This document shows positions 1 to 6,210 of a stretch of 14,589 nt of DNA, piece by piece (within the stretch, counting starts at the first letter, position 1; every line of letters begins with the position of its first letter). The stretch lies in the NCBI GenBank assembly GCA_021802115.1, contig JAKABA010000087.1, forward strand, positions 1-14,589, in the 5' to 3' direction. The position numbers and the translations under genes were made by a program. Under the pieces are notes generated by a model that was not told where the DNA came from, made no database searches, and was given only the letters and a program-made list of their open reading frames with translations. The stretch is from a bacterium (lineage in GTDB: Bacteria; Chloroflexota; Dormibacteria; UBA8260; Bog-877).

Positions 1-10
1 CGATCTTCTG

Positions 11-350
11 CCTGCATCCATTTCATAGTGAAATGGATGCAGGGTGAAGGCCCTGTGGGCCCCGGTTGTTGGGGGCATTGGCCCCGGGCCCGCAGGGCTC
101 GTCGGGCGACCGAAGGCCCGGTCTGCCTGTATCCATTTCACAGTGAAATGGATACAGGGTGAAGGCCCTGTGGGCCCCGTTGTTGGAGGCATTGGCCCCG
201 GGCCCGCAGCCCTCGTCGGGCCGCCAGAGGCCCGGTCTGCCTGTAGGCATTTCATAGTGAAATGGATACAGGGTGAAGGCCCTTTGGCCCCCGGTTGTTG
301 GGGGCATTGACCCCGGGCCCACAGCCTCGTCGGGCCGCTGGCGACCTCGC
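11..350. repeat. Three tandem ~115 bp units, each opening with a palindrome
   Basis: Units begin at 11, 126 and 240 (periods 115 and 114). Each opens with a 15-bp inverted repeat around a 3-nt loop (11-43, 126-158, 240-272), then a small hairpin (ggccc/gggcc at 49-61 in unit 1), then ggggc/gcccc at 72-85, then a GC-rich tail shared by all units. Units 1 and 2 differ in the palindrome by a paired change (GCAT/ATGC versus GTAT/ATAC), which keeps the stem intact; unit 3 has two unpaired changes in its left arm. The palindrome is AT-rich against a GC-rich setting. The whole unit is conserved, so there are no spacers. Short ORFs on both strands here simply translate the repeat. Function unknown: a structured RNA, protein-binding iterons or a non-autonomous element are all possible. 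Confidence 0.85.
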
Positions 351-420
351 GCCATTGGGCTGGTTCGCTCCACATCCCCACCCTGTCGCTCCCCGTCCCG
401 AGGGGCCGCGTAATCCTCAC

Positions 421-486
421 GGTGAGTGCTAAACTCGTGCTCGTTCTCGCTAGCAAGTGCGTCGAGGATCCCAGGCGCCAGTCATT
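421..486 (+). repeat. 66-bp direct repeat, copy 1
   Basis: This stretch matches 1164-1229 with only scattered differences and in the same orientation. Both copies run from GGTGAGTGC through CTCGCTAGCAAGTGCGTCGA to GCCAGTCATT. Sequence before and after is different in the two places, so the repeat is a discrete unit. It lies directly before the FRG-like fragment and contains an in-frame TAG at 451-453. It could be the end of a mobile element or a recombination scar. Confidence 0.75.
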
Positions 487-885
487 GCGATCGCCTTCGA
501 GAAAGTACGGGTTCGCTCCGGATGGAAACCGGAGATCCTACACATGTGCGAGAGCCTAGACCTGACGCGAGTCACCCTCTTCAGGGATCTCGATAGCGTC
601 GGGAAATCGTTGGCCACGAGCTTGAGCCGCGAGCTTCCACTTACGGCAACCGACTCAGCTTTCCATGACTTCCAGCGCATCCAGCAGGCCGCCCCTGCAA
701 GTCCTCCGGACAAGCCATCTCAGCAGACATCTGCCGCTGCCGCAACTGGCCACTTAGCGGATCTTCGTGCCACTACCAAGCAACACGCCTCGGCACGGAG
801 GACAAGTACTCATCGCCGGTCGCTCGCACCCCAGCATAGTCCTGATCCCGGAACGCTTTTCGGACTGGCTTCCACAGCCCCGTGA
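484..885 (+). pseudogene. C-terminal fragment resembling an FRG-domain protein
   Basis: The frame open from GTG 457 to the stop at 885 carries, near residues 10-60 of that frame, the pattern FEKVRV...KPEIL...LDLTRVTLFRDLDSVGKSL. This resembles the last part of FRG domains (basic IxIP-like strand, 'eIL..L...gI...tLFpDLDgla'). The conserved N-terminal part of the domain, including the phenylalanine-arginine-glycine motif, is absent: the frame is cut by the 66-bp repeat and an in-frame stop at 451. After about 700 the translation becomes low-complexity and looks non-coding. I read this as a decayed, 5'-truncated remnant. The FRG match is from memory of the family and is moderately sure at best. 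Confidence 0.45.
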
Positions 886-965
886 TCACCACCAACGCAG
901 CCGTGGGCAGGCCAGGAGGCGTGCGCTCCAAGAAGCAGAACAGGCGGAAGTTGACACAGAGCGGC
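700..965. other. No confident gene; possible decayed coding scrap
   Basis: No frame here has a convincing start and family signature. On the plus strand around 797-870 one frame reads GGQVLIAGRSHPSIVLIPER, which faintly resembles the end of PIN-like (DUF5615-type) proteins, but the match is short and may be chance. The stretch lies between the FRG-like remnant and repeat A and is best read as decayed sequence. Confidence 0.3.
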
Positions 966-1163
966 CACCGGACAGGGGCGCGACCGGCGCCGGAGGCGGG
1001 GGGGGCTCGGGGGGCAAGGGGCATGACCCCCGGAGTGTCGCGGGGGCTGTGCGGCCGGCGCCCGGGTCCGTGCGCCCTGCCCGCGCCGGCTCCCGTCCCC
1101 AGGGCGCGTGAACCGGCCGCCGCCCGTAGCCCGAACCTCGCGTCAAATGAAGTGCCAGGTCTC
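966..1163. repeat. Hairpin-bearing dispersed repeat, copy A
   Basis: First of three copies (A 966-1163, B 1781-1965, C 13332-13573). The left part holds a C-run/G-run hairpin around 1027-1050 (CCCCCGG...CGGGGG). The last ~75 bases, from GGCTCCCGTCCCCAGGG to GTCAAATGAAGTGCCAGGTCTC, are almost identical in all copies. The middle varies in length and sequence. Flanks differ, so the right boundary just after GGTCTC is sharp. Here the 66-bp direct repeat starts at the next base. On the minus strand all three translate to a similar peptide (DLALHLTRG...RRPV.APWGREPA), but with no recognised family; coding is not established. Confidence 0.8.
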
Positions 1164-1229
1164 CGGTGAGTGCAACACTCGTGCTCGCTCTCGCTAGCAA
1201 GTGCGTCGACGATTCCAGGTGCCAGTCAT
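1164..1229 (+). repeat. 66-bp direct repeat, copy 2
   Basis: Second copy of the unit at 421-486, same orientation, abutting the right end of repeat A. The two copies bracket the interval holding the FRG-like remnant and repeat A (about 740 bp start to start), as would result from a duplication or from two insertions of one short element. Confidence 0.75.
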
Positions 1230-1263
1230 TCGTGGACTTTCGCACTTTCGCGGCAGGTTGAGG

Positions 1264-1284
1264 GGGGGCCGTCGGCCGGCCCCC
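1264..1284 (-). terminator. Strong GC hairpin just downstream of the DUF6788-like stop
   Basis: GGGGGCCG (1264-1271) pairs perfectly with CGGCCCCC (1277-1284) around a 5-nt loop, a few bases past the stop of the minus-strand fragment at 1291. There is no U-tract, so it is a terminator-like hairpin rather than a classical intrinsic terminator. Position and stem strength are the only support. Confidence 0.4.
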
Positions 1285-1290
1285 ACGGCT

Positions 1291-1440
1291 TCAGCGGGTG
1301 CGCCAGCGGTCATCGGTGTCGAGCACCTGCAGCGTCAGATCCTGCAGCTCGGTGACGAGTTCTCGCAACCGCTTGGCGTTGTCGAGTAGTGGCCGGTAGT
1401 CCCTGAGCTGCTCGGGGCTCAGCACTCTAGTCACGGTCTT
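1291..1440 (-). pseudogene. C-terminal fragment of a DUF6788-like protein, cut by an IS3 end
   Basis: The minus strand encodes about 49 residues up to TGA at 1293-1291. They read KTVTRVLSPEQLRDYRP, then LRELVTELQDLTLQVL. This matches my memory of the end of DUF6788 proteins (a 'GKTVTR.LS.EQ...Y..W..N.RRLRELV.ELE.L' pattern following a Cys-rich 'CGKP.C.C' segment). The upstream Cys-rich part is missing: the frame joins the IS3-family right end at 1441. The gene was therefore broken by the insertion or by a later rearrangement. The function of the family is unknown; its members are often near mobile DNA. Family assignment is moderately sure. Confidence 0.5.
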
Positions 1441-1699
1441 GCTGTGGGGACCCCGTAAGTCGGTCCAGTCTGAGTAAGAGTTACAACTGACGGTGGGCCT
1501 TGGCGAAGACCGCTGGGGGTTGGTAGCTGAGCGCACTGTGTGGACGGTGGACATTGTCGGCGTGGCACCAGTCGGCGTAGAGAACCTTGGCTTCCAGGAT
1601 GGTGTCGAAGATCTCCCGGGCGAACAGCTCGTCGCGGGCGCGACTGTTGAAGCTTTCGACGTAGGGGTTCTGCCAGGGCGAGCCCGGGTCGATGAACCT
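1441..1699 (-). mobile_element. IS3-family right end with C-terminal transposase remnant
   Basis: The minus strand from 1699 to the TAA at 1481 encodes about 72 residues: RFIDPGSPWQNPYVESFN, then RARDELF, FDTILEAKVLYADW, and N.HRPHSALSYQPPAVFAKA. This is the end of an IS3-family DDE transposase (OrfB, rve domain). The Glu of YVESFN is the third catalytic acid; both catalytic Asp residues are missing, so it cannot act. Beyond the stop, 1441-1470 reads GCTGTGGGGACCCCGTAAGT and onward, a typical IS3 terminal inverted repeat. The same end recurs in inverse orientation at 13295-13333. At 1699/1700 the frame switches into unrelated integrase-like sequence. Confidence 0.85.
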
Positions 1700-1789
1700 G
1701 GTGTGGGGGTTGGCCGGGCAGGGGCGCTGCCCGTGGGCGGCGGCCCAGGCCGTGAAGGCGGCCCAGTCGGCCCGCCGGCGGCCGGACTG
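1700..1789 (-). pseudogene. Fragment of a tyrosine-recombinase N-terminal domain fused to the IS3 remnant
   Basis: Just upstream of, and in frame with, the IS3 transposase remnant, the minus strand reads RRRADWAAFTAWAAAHGQRPCPANP. This fits the start of the SAM-like core-binding domain of phage-type tyrosine recombinases (usual pattern 'Y..DW..F..WC...G..PLPA.P'). Only about 25 residues remain; the catalytic domain is absent. The 3' end abuts RFIDPGSPW of the transposase, so two unrelated mobile genes are joined in one frame. Its upstream end runs into repeat B, which supplies MPIARPGRQSG. The join may be a recombination scar or an old IS insertion into an integrase gene. The short length limits confidence. 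Confidence 0.5.
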
Positions 1790-1965
1790 GCGACCGGGGC
1801 GGGCGATGGGCATGACCCCCGGACTCTCACGGGGGCTGGGGGCCGCGGCGGGACCCAAGCGCCCGGACCGGTGCGGTCCTGTCAGCGCCGGCTCCCGTCC
1901 CCAGGGCGCGGGAACCGGCCGCCGCCTGTGGCCCGACCCTCGCGTCAAATGAAGTGCCAGGTCTC
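1781..1965. repeat. Hairpin-bearing dispersed repeat, copy B
   Basis: Starts GCCGGACTGGCGACCGGGGC, as copy C does, and ends GTCAAATGAAGTGCCAGGTCTC, as A and C do. A CCCCCG/CGGGGG hairpin sits at about 1816-1836. The unit is ~185 bp, shorter than copy C because the middle hairpin of C is missing. It lies between the integrase/IS3 chimera and the lipoprotein gene. Confidence 0.8.
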
Positions 1966-2109
1966 GCATCTGTCCCGCCGCTCGCTCAGGCTGCACGCCA
2001 TCCGGCTCGGCTTGCACCGGCGATTCCCTCGGCGGTCCCGGAAGCGGATGGAACCTTATGTTTGTCCCGAGCGTTGGATTGGCAGGGCCGGAGATCGAAG
2101 GGTAGAGTG

Positions 2110-3693
2110 GTGGTCCGCAGGCGCCAGCAGATCGCAAGACACGGTTGGGTGAGCCTCGTCATCGCCGCGGTGGCGCTGCTCGCCGTCGGCTGCGGGTCGG
2201 GCGGGAGTACGCCGCTCCAGGGCCCGTCGCCGTCACGCTCGGCAACGACGAGCAGTGTCGAGGCTGCTTCACCAATGCTTAGCGTCTCCCCACGCACCGG
2301 GTTGGTGGCTGGCCAGCAGTTGCAGGTGAACCTGACAGGCTTTCCCCAGCATGCGACCGTGATGGTCTACGAGTGCGCGGGCATCCCGCCAGCGAGTGGC
2401 GCGCTCGGCTGTGGCGCAGCTGCCGGCATCACCTTGTACACCGGAAGCACCGGGAGTGCCTCGGGGGCGTTCGCGGCGCAGCCGGCGGCCAGCGCCGGGC
2501 CGAACGGGACGAGGACGCCGTGTCACCAGCAGTGCGTACTCGTCGGTGTGGTCATCAAGCTGGGCCCCGGGGGGCCCCCGATGCCCCCACCGACGGCCAC
2601 CACCCCGCTGTCGTTCTCCACCACGACGACCACCGACCTCGCTGATGCGTCGCTTCAGGACCTGAGCTGGATCAGCACGAGCGACGGCTGGGCGCTAGCT
2701 GCCCAGCCCTGCACCACGGGGACCTGTGCTCGCCTCGCGCACACCAGCGACGGCGGGGCGCACTGGCAGGCGCTGTCCGACCCGCCGGCCCACCTTCAGG
2801 ACGGCACCGTCGACTGCTCCACGGTGACCTGCGTGAGCAAGGTGCGCTTCGCCAGCCCCACCGTCGGCTACCTGTACGGACCGGGGCTGCTGATGACCAC
2901 GAACGGCGGCCGCACCTGGCAGGCCCAGCGAGGTGCGCAGGTGGAGACGCTCAGCGTCGCGGACAGCAACGTCTACCGCGTCGCCTACGACCACAGCGGT
3001 TGCCCCGGCCCTTGCCAGCCGGCCCTCCAAGAGGCGGCGATCGGCTCCAGGACGTGGCATACGCTCATCAGTCAGCTCGCCTACCCGGACCGCAGCAGCA
3101 ACGCTCAGGTCGTGGCCTCGGGCCCAACCCTGCTGGTCGCCATATACGGCAGCCAGGCGGCACCGCTGTCCGCGCAGGCCATCGTCTATCGCTCCGGCGA
3201 CGGGGGAGCCTCCTGGCAACAGAGGACGGACCCGTGCTCCGGCCGAGGGCCTAGTGGGAAACAGCAAGAGGAGGACCTCACCGACCTGGCCGCCGCGCCA
3301 GGTGGTTTCTACGCTGGCCTGTGCAGTCCGCACACCGGGAGCGGCACCTTCGTGGTCACCTCCACCGACGCTGGCGCGTCCTGGCAGACGGCGGGTGCCC
3401 TGCCGAACGTGCCAGCCCTGGCCCTGCTGGCGGCGGCCAGCCCGACCGCCCTCGTCGTCTCCACCGGCGCCACGGGCGGCGCCGGAGCCGAGACGGCCCG
3501 GTTGCTGGTCTCGACCGACGCCGGCGAGCACTGGACTACCGCCGGCACCGATACCCAGCAACTGACACAGGACGGAGTCCCAGCCTGGCTGGGATTCGAG
3601 ACGTCGCAGGTCGGCAGGTGGATCAGCGACCCGCACAGCGTCTGGACCACCCACGACGGTGGGCGGCACTGGATCCAAACCGCGTTCCGCTGA
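2110..3693 (+). CDS. Lipoprotein with neocarzinostatin-like domain and Asp-box propeller
   Basis: This 527-residue protein is probably anchored on the outer face of the membrane. An Arg-rich start (RRRQQ) and hydrophobic stretch 13-26 end in AVGC, a lipobox with Cys28; a Ser/Thr/Pro linker follows. Residues ~55-151 resemble the neocarzinostatin-type domain (SVSPRTGLVAGQQLQV, Cys pairs at 89/101 and 138/142). From ~180 to the end there are six Asp boxes (TSDGGAHW, TTNGGRTW, SGDGGASW, STDAGASW, STDAGEHW, THDGGRHW), typical of sialidase/YCF48-like beta-propellers. No catalytic sialidase residues were identified, so a binding or scaffold role is more likely. GTG 2110 is chosen because GAAGGG lies 6-7 nt upstream and it places the signal peptide at the N-terminus; GTG 2107 is possible. 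The frame is open to 1954, but that part runs into repeat B. Confidence 0.85.
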   Translation: MVRRRQQIARHGWVSLVIAAVALLAVGCGSGGSTPLQGPSPSRSATTSSVEAASPMLSVSPRTGLVAGQQLQVNLTGFPQHATVMVYECAGIPPASGALGCGAAAGITLYTGSTGSASGAFAAQPAASAGPNGTRTPCHQQCVLVGVVIKLGPGGPPMPPPTATTPLSFSTTTTTDLADASLQDLSWISTSDGWALAAQPCTTGTCARLAHTSDGGAHWQALSDPPAHLQDGTVDCSTVTCVSKVRFASPTVGYLYGPGLLMTTNGGRTWQAQRGAQVETLSVADSNVYRVAYDHSGCPGPCQPALQEAAIGSRTWHTLISQLAYPDRSSNAQVVASGPTLLVAIYGSQAAPLSAQAIVYRSGDGGASWQQRTDPCSGRGPSGKQQEEDLTDLAAAPGGFYAGLCSPHTGSGTFVVTSTDAGASWQTAGALPNVPALALLAAASPTALVVSTGATGGAGAETARLLVSTDAGEHWTTAGTDTQQLTQDGVPAWLGFETSQVGRWISDPHSVWTTHDGGRHWIQTAFR

Positions 3694-3866
3694 GACCATC
3701 GCCCGCCCCAGTGATCGCGCTGAAAACGGGGATGCGCCGGCTCCGGTTGGTCTTGGCCACCGCAGACAGCCTGGAGCAGTCACTATCGAACGCACGTGCC
3801 CACACACGCGCAAGCACGGGACGCTGTCAGACACCGCTCAGACCCCCGTAGCGGGAACGACGCAAG

Positions 3867-4403
3867 TCACGGCCGGGGCCCGCCGTTGGCCTCGATCAGC
3901 TCGTCCAGCATGCGCGACAGGGGGACCGGTCGGTAGTCGATCTGCTCCACCGACGCGTTGAAGTGCTTGGGGGACGGGGCGGGGTTCTGGCGGATGTGCC
4001 CGTGGACGTTCAGCTCGCCCTCGGCCAGATCCTCAAGGGGCTGGTGGCTGAAGCGGACCGTCCAGCCCTGGTGCTCGACGGCGAAGCGCTCCACCATGCA
4101 CCAGCCGATGGCCGCCAGCGCCGCCAGCTTGTCGAGCCCGTCGTGATTGCCGGGCAGGAGGAAGACCCGGCCGGGGAGGGTCGGAAAGCGGGCGGGCACG
4201 TCGGCGGCCGTCAGGTCGCCCAAGTGCAGGACGGGGTCGTCAAGCCCAACCGTCGCCCACCAGCGCTGGACCATGAGGGCGTCCACGTGGGCCGGGCGGA
4301 CGCCCGGAGCCAGAACCTCGCGTAGCCGCCGGTGGCCCCAGTGGGTATCCGAGATCACCCACAGACGGCCATCTCGCCGAGGAACCGGCTCGGGCGGACC
4401 CAC
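3867..4403 (-). CDS. Calcineurin-like metallophosphoesterase
   Basis: The 178-residue protein has all the metal-binding motifs of the calcineurin-like phosphoesterase fold: D19-T-H21 in ISDTHWGH, G62-D63 in HLGDL, G85-N-H-D88, H120 in FSHQP, and H134-G-H136. It should bind two metal ions and hydrolyse a phosphate ester, probably in the cytoplasm, since no signal peptide is seen. The size and the DTHWGH start resemble small bacterial and phage-type members; the substrate cannot be told. Start is GTG 4403 with no clear ribosome site; GTG at residue 16 would remove part of the first strand and is less likely. It is convergent with the lipoprotein gene and divergent from the short ORF at 4428. 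A broken relative lies at 6990-7191. Confidence 0.88.
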   Translation of the reverse strand: MGPPEPVPRRDGRLWVISDTHWGHRRLREVLAPGVRPAHVDALMVQRWWATVGLDDPVLHLGDLTAADVPARFPTLPGRVFLLPGNHDGLDKLAALAAIGWCMVERFAVEHQGWTVRFSHQPLEDLAEGELNVHGHIRQNPAPSPKHFNASVEQIDYRPVPLSRMLDELIEANGGPRP

Positions 4404-4427
4404 GGGAGATCAGATCGGGAGGAACTC

Positions 4428-4547
4428 ATGCAGTCCGATGATAGGTCGAGGCGGGTGCCCCCCAACGGCCCCGGGCGCCCGCTGACGTGCGGAGCCCCGG
4501 CGATGAAGCCCCGCCCGCGGCGACGGGGCGGGGGATACGTCCTATGA
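4428..4547 (+). CDS. 39-residue Arg-rich ORF, possibly the tail of an IS605 TnpB gene
   Basis: ATG 4428 follows GGGAGGAA by 4-5 nt, an excellent ribosome site, and runs to TGA 4547. The peptide is rich in Arg, Pro and Gly and ends APAMKPRPRRRGGGYVL. A similar ending (..PAMKPRP..) is seen where TnpB frames run into the right-end hairpin of IS200/IS605 elements, and such a hairpin lies here at 4509-4533. So this is either a short peptide gene or a remnant of a TnpB tail that happens to have a good start. The next gene is in the same frame after the stop. Confidence 0.35.
   Translation: MQSDDRSRRVPPNGPGRPLTCGAPAMKPRPRRRGGGYVL
4509..4533 (+). mobile_element. IS200/IS605-like right-end hairpin
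   Basis: CCCCGCCC (4509-4516) pairs perfectly with GGGCGGGG (4526-4533) around a 9-nt loop and is preceded by GATGAAG. IS200/IS605 elements of high-GC bacteria often end in such a 'GAAGCCCCGCCC...GGGCGGGG' stem just after tnpB, where TnpA binds single-stranded DNA. No tnpA, tnpB or left end is seen in the window, so it would be a solo end. A simple attenuator-type hairpin is the alternative. Confidence 0.4.
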
Positions 4548-4643
4548 TGCCGACGCGGCGGCCCCTCGGCTGGCGCTTGGTGCTGGGGTCGGGTCGGCCC
4601 CGCGGAGGAGCTGATCACGAACGGGCCCGTCCTCGACCGGCAA

Positions 4644-5696
4644 TTGGTGGTCGCGGTGCCAGAGGCTGTCGCCACCGCCACCCACCCTGTCCTCTGGTAC
4701 CGCGAAGTGGCAACACCGACCCGACTGATCGCGGTGGACTGGGATGGGCGTCGGACCGGCGTCCTGGACCTCAGCACCGCCCCCAACGCGGTGCGCCCCT
4801 GCGGGGACGGCACGCGCTTGCTGGTCGAGCCGCCGGATGTGGTGATCCGAGCGGCGCAGGTGTGGCCCGTCGGACTCGGCGACTGGGCCGGGGACGCGCG
4901 GCACCTCTGCAGCTTCCGAGGCCTCGACGGGAGCGTCCAGGCGCCCACCTGGGAGCGGGTGGCACCGGAGGATGTGCGGGTCCCGACCGCTCCGGGACTC
5001 ACCTGGTACTCCTCATCGTCCGCGCCCGCGGCGCTCTTCCTCCAGGAGGTGGAGTCGGCCGCGTGGCAGCAGGTCGCCCCGTTTGGGACGCTGTCCACTG
5101 GCGATCGCCCGGGCATCCTGCTCTGCGCCCTGCCCGGCGACAGCGCCTGGGTCAGTCTGAGCCGCCGGCCGCCGGTGCCGCTGCACACCATCCGCCACGT
5201 GACCCTCTCCACGGGAGCCATCGCCCCGCTCCCCGTGGAGCCGAGGACGCCGGGCGACGACCTGGTCGTCTTCTCGAACGATGGCCAGTTCACCGCCGTC
5301 GGGTGCAGCGGCCACCGGGGGCGGTGGCCGGGGGAGGCCCCGCCGGACTTCTCCGTGTATGAGGCACGCACCGGCGCGTACCGCACTACGGTGGCTGGCT
5401 GGGACGCGGTGGGGTTCTCGGACGACGGTCGCTGCGTCCTCGTGAGTCGGATGGGGTCCGCGTCGGGATGGCTCGAGGCGGCGGTGCTGGACTGGCGCGA
5501 CGATCGAGTGCTCTGGCGGACCGCGAACCCCCTGGGGAGTTGGCGGGTCCGACCGCACTCCGCCGACTTCCTGGTCAGTCACCGGACCTGGCGCATCGAC
5601 TCCAGGAACCGTCAGCTGCCAGTCGAGGACCTCTGGATCGTGCGCCCGGGCGGCGAGACCACCCTGGTGGCTCGCGAGACGCTCCCGCTCAGCTGA
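4644..5696 (+). CDS. Unknown propeller-like protein
   Basis: The 350-residue product is mostly short beta strands with repeated blade-like motifs: LIAVDWDGRRTGVLDLS near the start, HVTLSTGAIAPLPVEP, LVVFSNDGQFTAVGCSG near 240, VGFSDDGRCVLVSRMG near 275, and AVLDWRDDRVLWRT. The 'FS.DG....V' pattern is typical of WD40/TolB-type propellers. No signal peptide, membrane segment or catalytic motif is visible, so I propose no activity. The start is uncertain: TTG 4644 and GTG 4647 have no ribosome site, whereas sensible sequence (ELITNGPVLDRQL) reaches back to about 4608 beside GGAGGAG at 4604-4610, with no normal start codon there. The previous in-frame stop is 4545. The 5' end may have been altered by the IS605-like remnant. 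Codon use fits a real gene; the long opposite-strand frame is its shadow. Confidence 0.7.
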   Translation: MVVAVPEAVATATHPVLWYREVATPTRLIAVDWDGRRTGVLDLSTAPNAVRPCGDGTRLLVEPPDVVIRAAQVWPVGLGDWAGDARHLCSFRGLDGSVQAPTWERVAPEDVRVPTAPGLTWYSSSSAPAALFLQEVESAAWQQVAPFGTLSTGDRPGILLCALPGDSAWVSLSRRPPVPLHTIRHVTLSTGAIAPLPVEPRTPGDDLVVFSNDGQFTAVGCSGHRGRWPGEAPPDFSVYEARTGAYRTTVAGWDAVGFSDDGRCVLVSRMGSASGWLEAAVLDWRDDRVLWRTANPLGSWRVRPHSADFLVSHRTWRIDSRNRQLPVEDLWIVRPGGETTLVARETLPLS

Positions 5697-5885
5697 CAAC
5701 TCCGCGTCGACCAGGAGGTATGGCTGCAGGACCTCCTGGTGGATGCCGTGCGGGCGGGCGTCCGGGTCAGTGAGGGGGACGTGCTGCGGGTCGCCCTCGA
5801 CCGGCTCCGGGAAGCCGGGGCCACCTGGCCCGAGCTGCGGGCGGCGATCCTGGCCGAGACGCGGCAGCGGAGCCGGCGGGGATAG
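5697..5885 (+). pseudogene. Ribbon-helix-helix-like fragment without a start codon
   Basis: In the same frame as the propeller-like gene, directly after its TGA, translation continues as QLRVDQEVWLQDLLVDAVRAG, then VRVSEGDVLRVALDRLREAGATWPELRAAILAE, to TAG at 5883-5885. The order (basic beta strand, helix, VSEGDVLRVAL helix) is that of small ribbon-helix-helix DNA-binding proteins such as antitoxins or partition regulators. No ATG or GTG precedes the strand; the first in-frame GTG (5739) falls inside helix 1 and would destroy the fold. It is either a remnant that lost its start, or expressed by read-through or from a non-standard start. AGGAGG at 5713-5718 serves a different frame that stops after 17 codons. 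Confidence 0.5.
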
Positions 5886-5913
5886 GAGTCGCCGCCACCC
5901 GCTCAGCCTTGGG

Positions 5914-6210
5914 TCACCGCGGGTACTGACCGCCCGCATCGGCGCGCTGATACTCCGCCACCAGCCGGGGCAAGGGGATCAATGGCTCTGGAGCCCCGTC
6001 AATCGAGGCGAACTGATCGCTGGCGCTCACCCCGCCCGGGAGATCCAGCGCGGCCTGCAAGTAGTGAGCCAGCGCGCACCGGCGAGCTTCGCCGGCCACG
6101 CTCCCTGGCCGCCACGGCGCCAGGCGCTCCGCGATGGCGTCATCCCCGCCCAAGGCGTTGAGTTGGTTCAACTCCTCCCGAAGTCGGTCCATGTCCGCTG
6201 CGCCCACCAT
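5914..6210 (-). CDS. 98-residue protein of unknown function
   Basis: The product begins MVGAADMDRLREELNQL and is predicted mostly helical, with MDRLREELNQLNAL, DDAIAERLAPW and EARRCALAHYLQAALDL as likely helices and a looser end. I do not recognise the family; the length and style are like small conserved actinobacterial proteins. ATG 6210 has a G-run (AGGGGGGG) 5-6 nt upstream that can serve as ribosome site; ATG at residue 7 is an alternative. It is convergent with the ribbon-helix-helix-like fragment (28 bp apart) and divergent from the genes starting at 6517, with 306 bp between. No signal peptide, Cys pair or active site is visible. Confidence 0.6.
   Translation of the reverse strand: MVGAADMDRLREELNQLNALGGDDAIAERLAPWRPGSVAGEARRCALAHYLQAALDLPGGVSASDQFASIDGAPEPLIPLPRLVAEYQRADAGGQYPR

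Noticed and set aside
11..350. CRISPR-like array
   Set aside because: Units are ~115 bp and alike over their full length; there are no variable spacers and no cas genes.
23..373. Open frames on both strands in the left repeat array
   Set aside because: They translate the tandem repeat itself, including its palindromes, and have no ribosome site.
1954..2109. Upstream start for the lipoprotein gene
   Set aside because: It would put 52 extra residues, partly encoded by repeat B, before the signal peptide; GTG 2110 has the ribosome site.
1493..2152. Plus-strand 219-residue frame
   Set aside because: It is antisense to the IS3 transposase remnant and runs through repeat B; no family signature.
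2695..3834. Minus-strand 379-residue frame
   Set aside because: Shadow of the Asp-box lipoprotein gene; no motif and no ribosome site.
4355..5386. Minus-strand 343-residue frame
   Set aside because: Overlaps both the phosphoesterase and the propeller-like gene in the wrong frame; the composition looks random.
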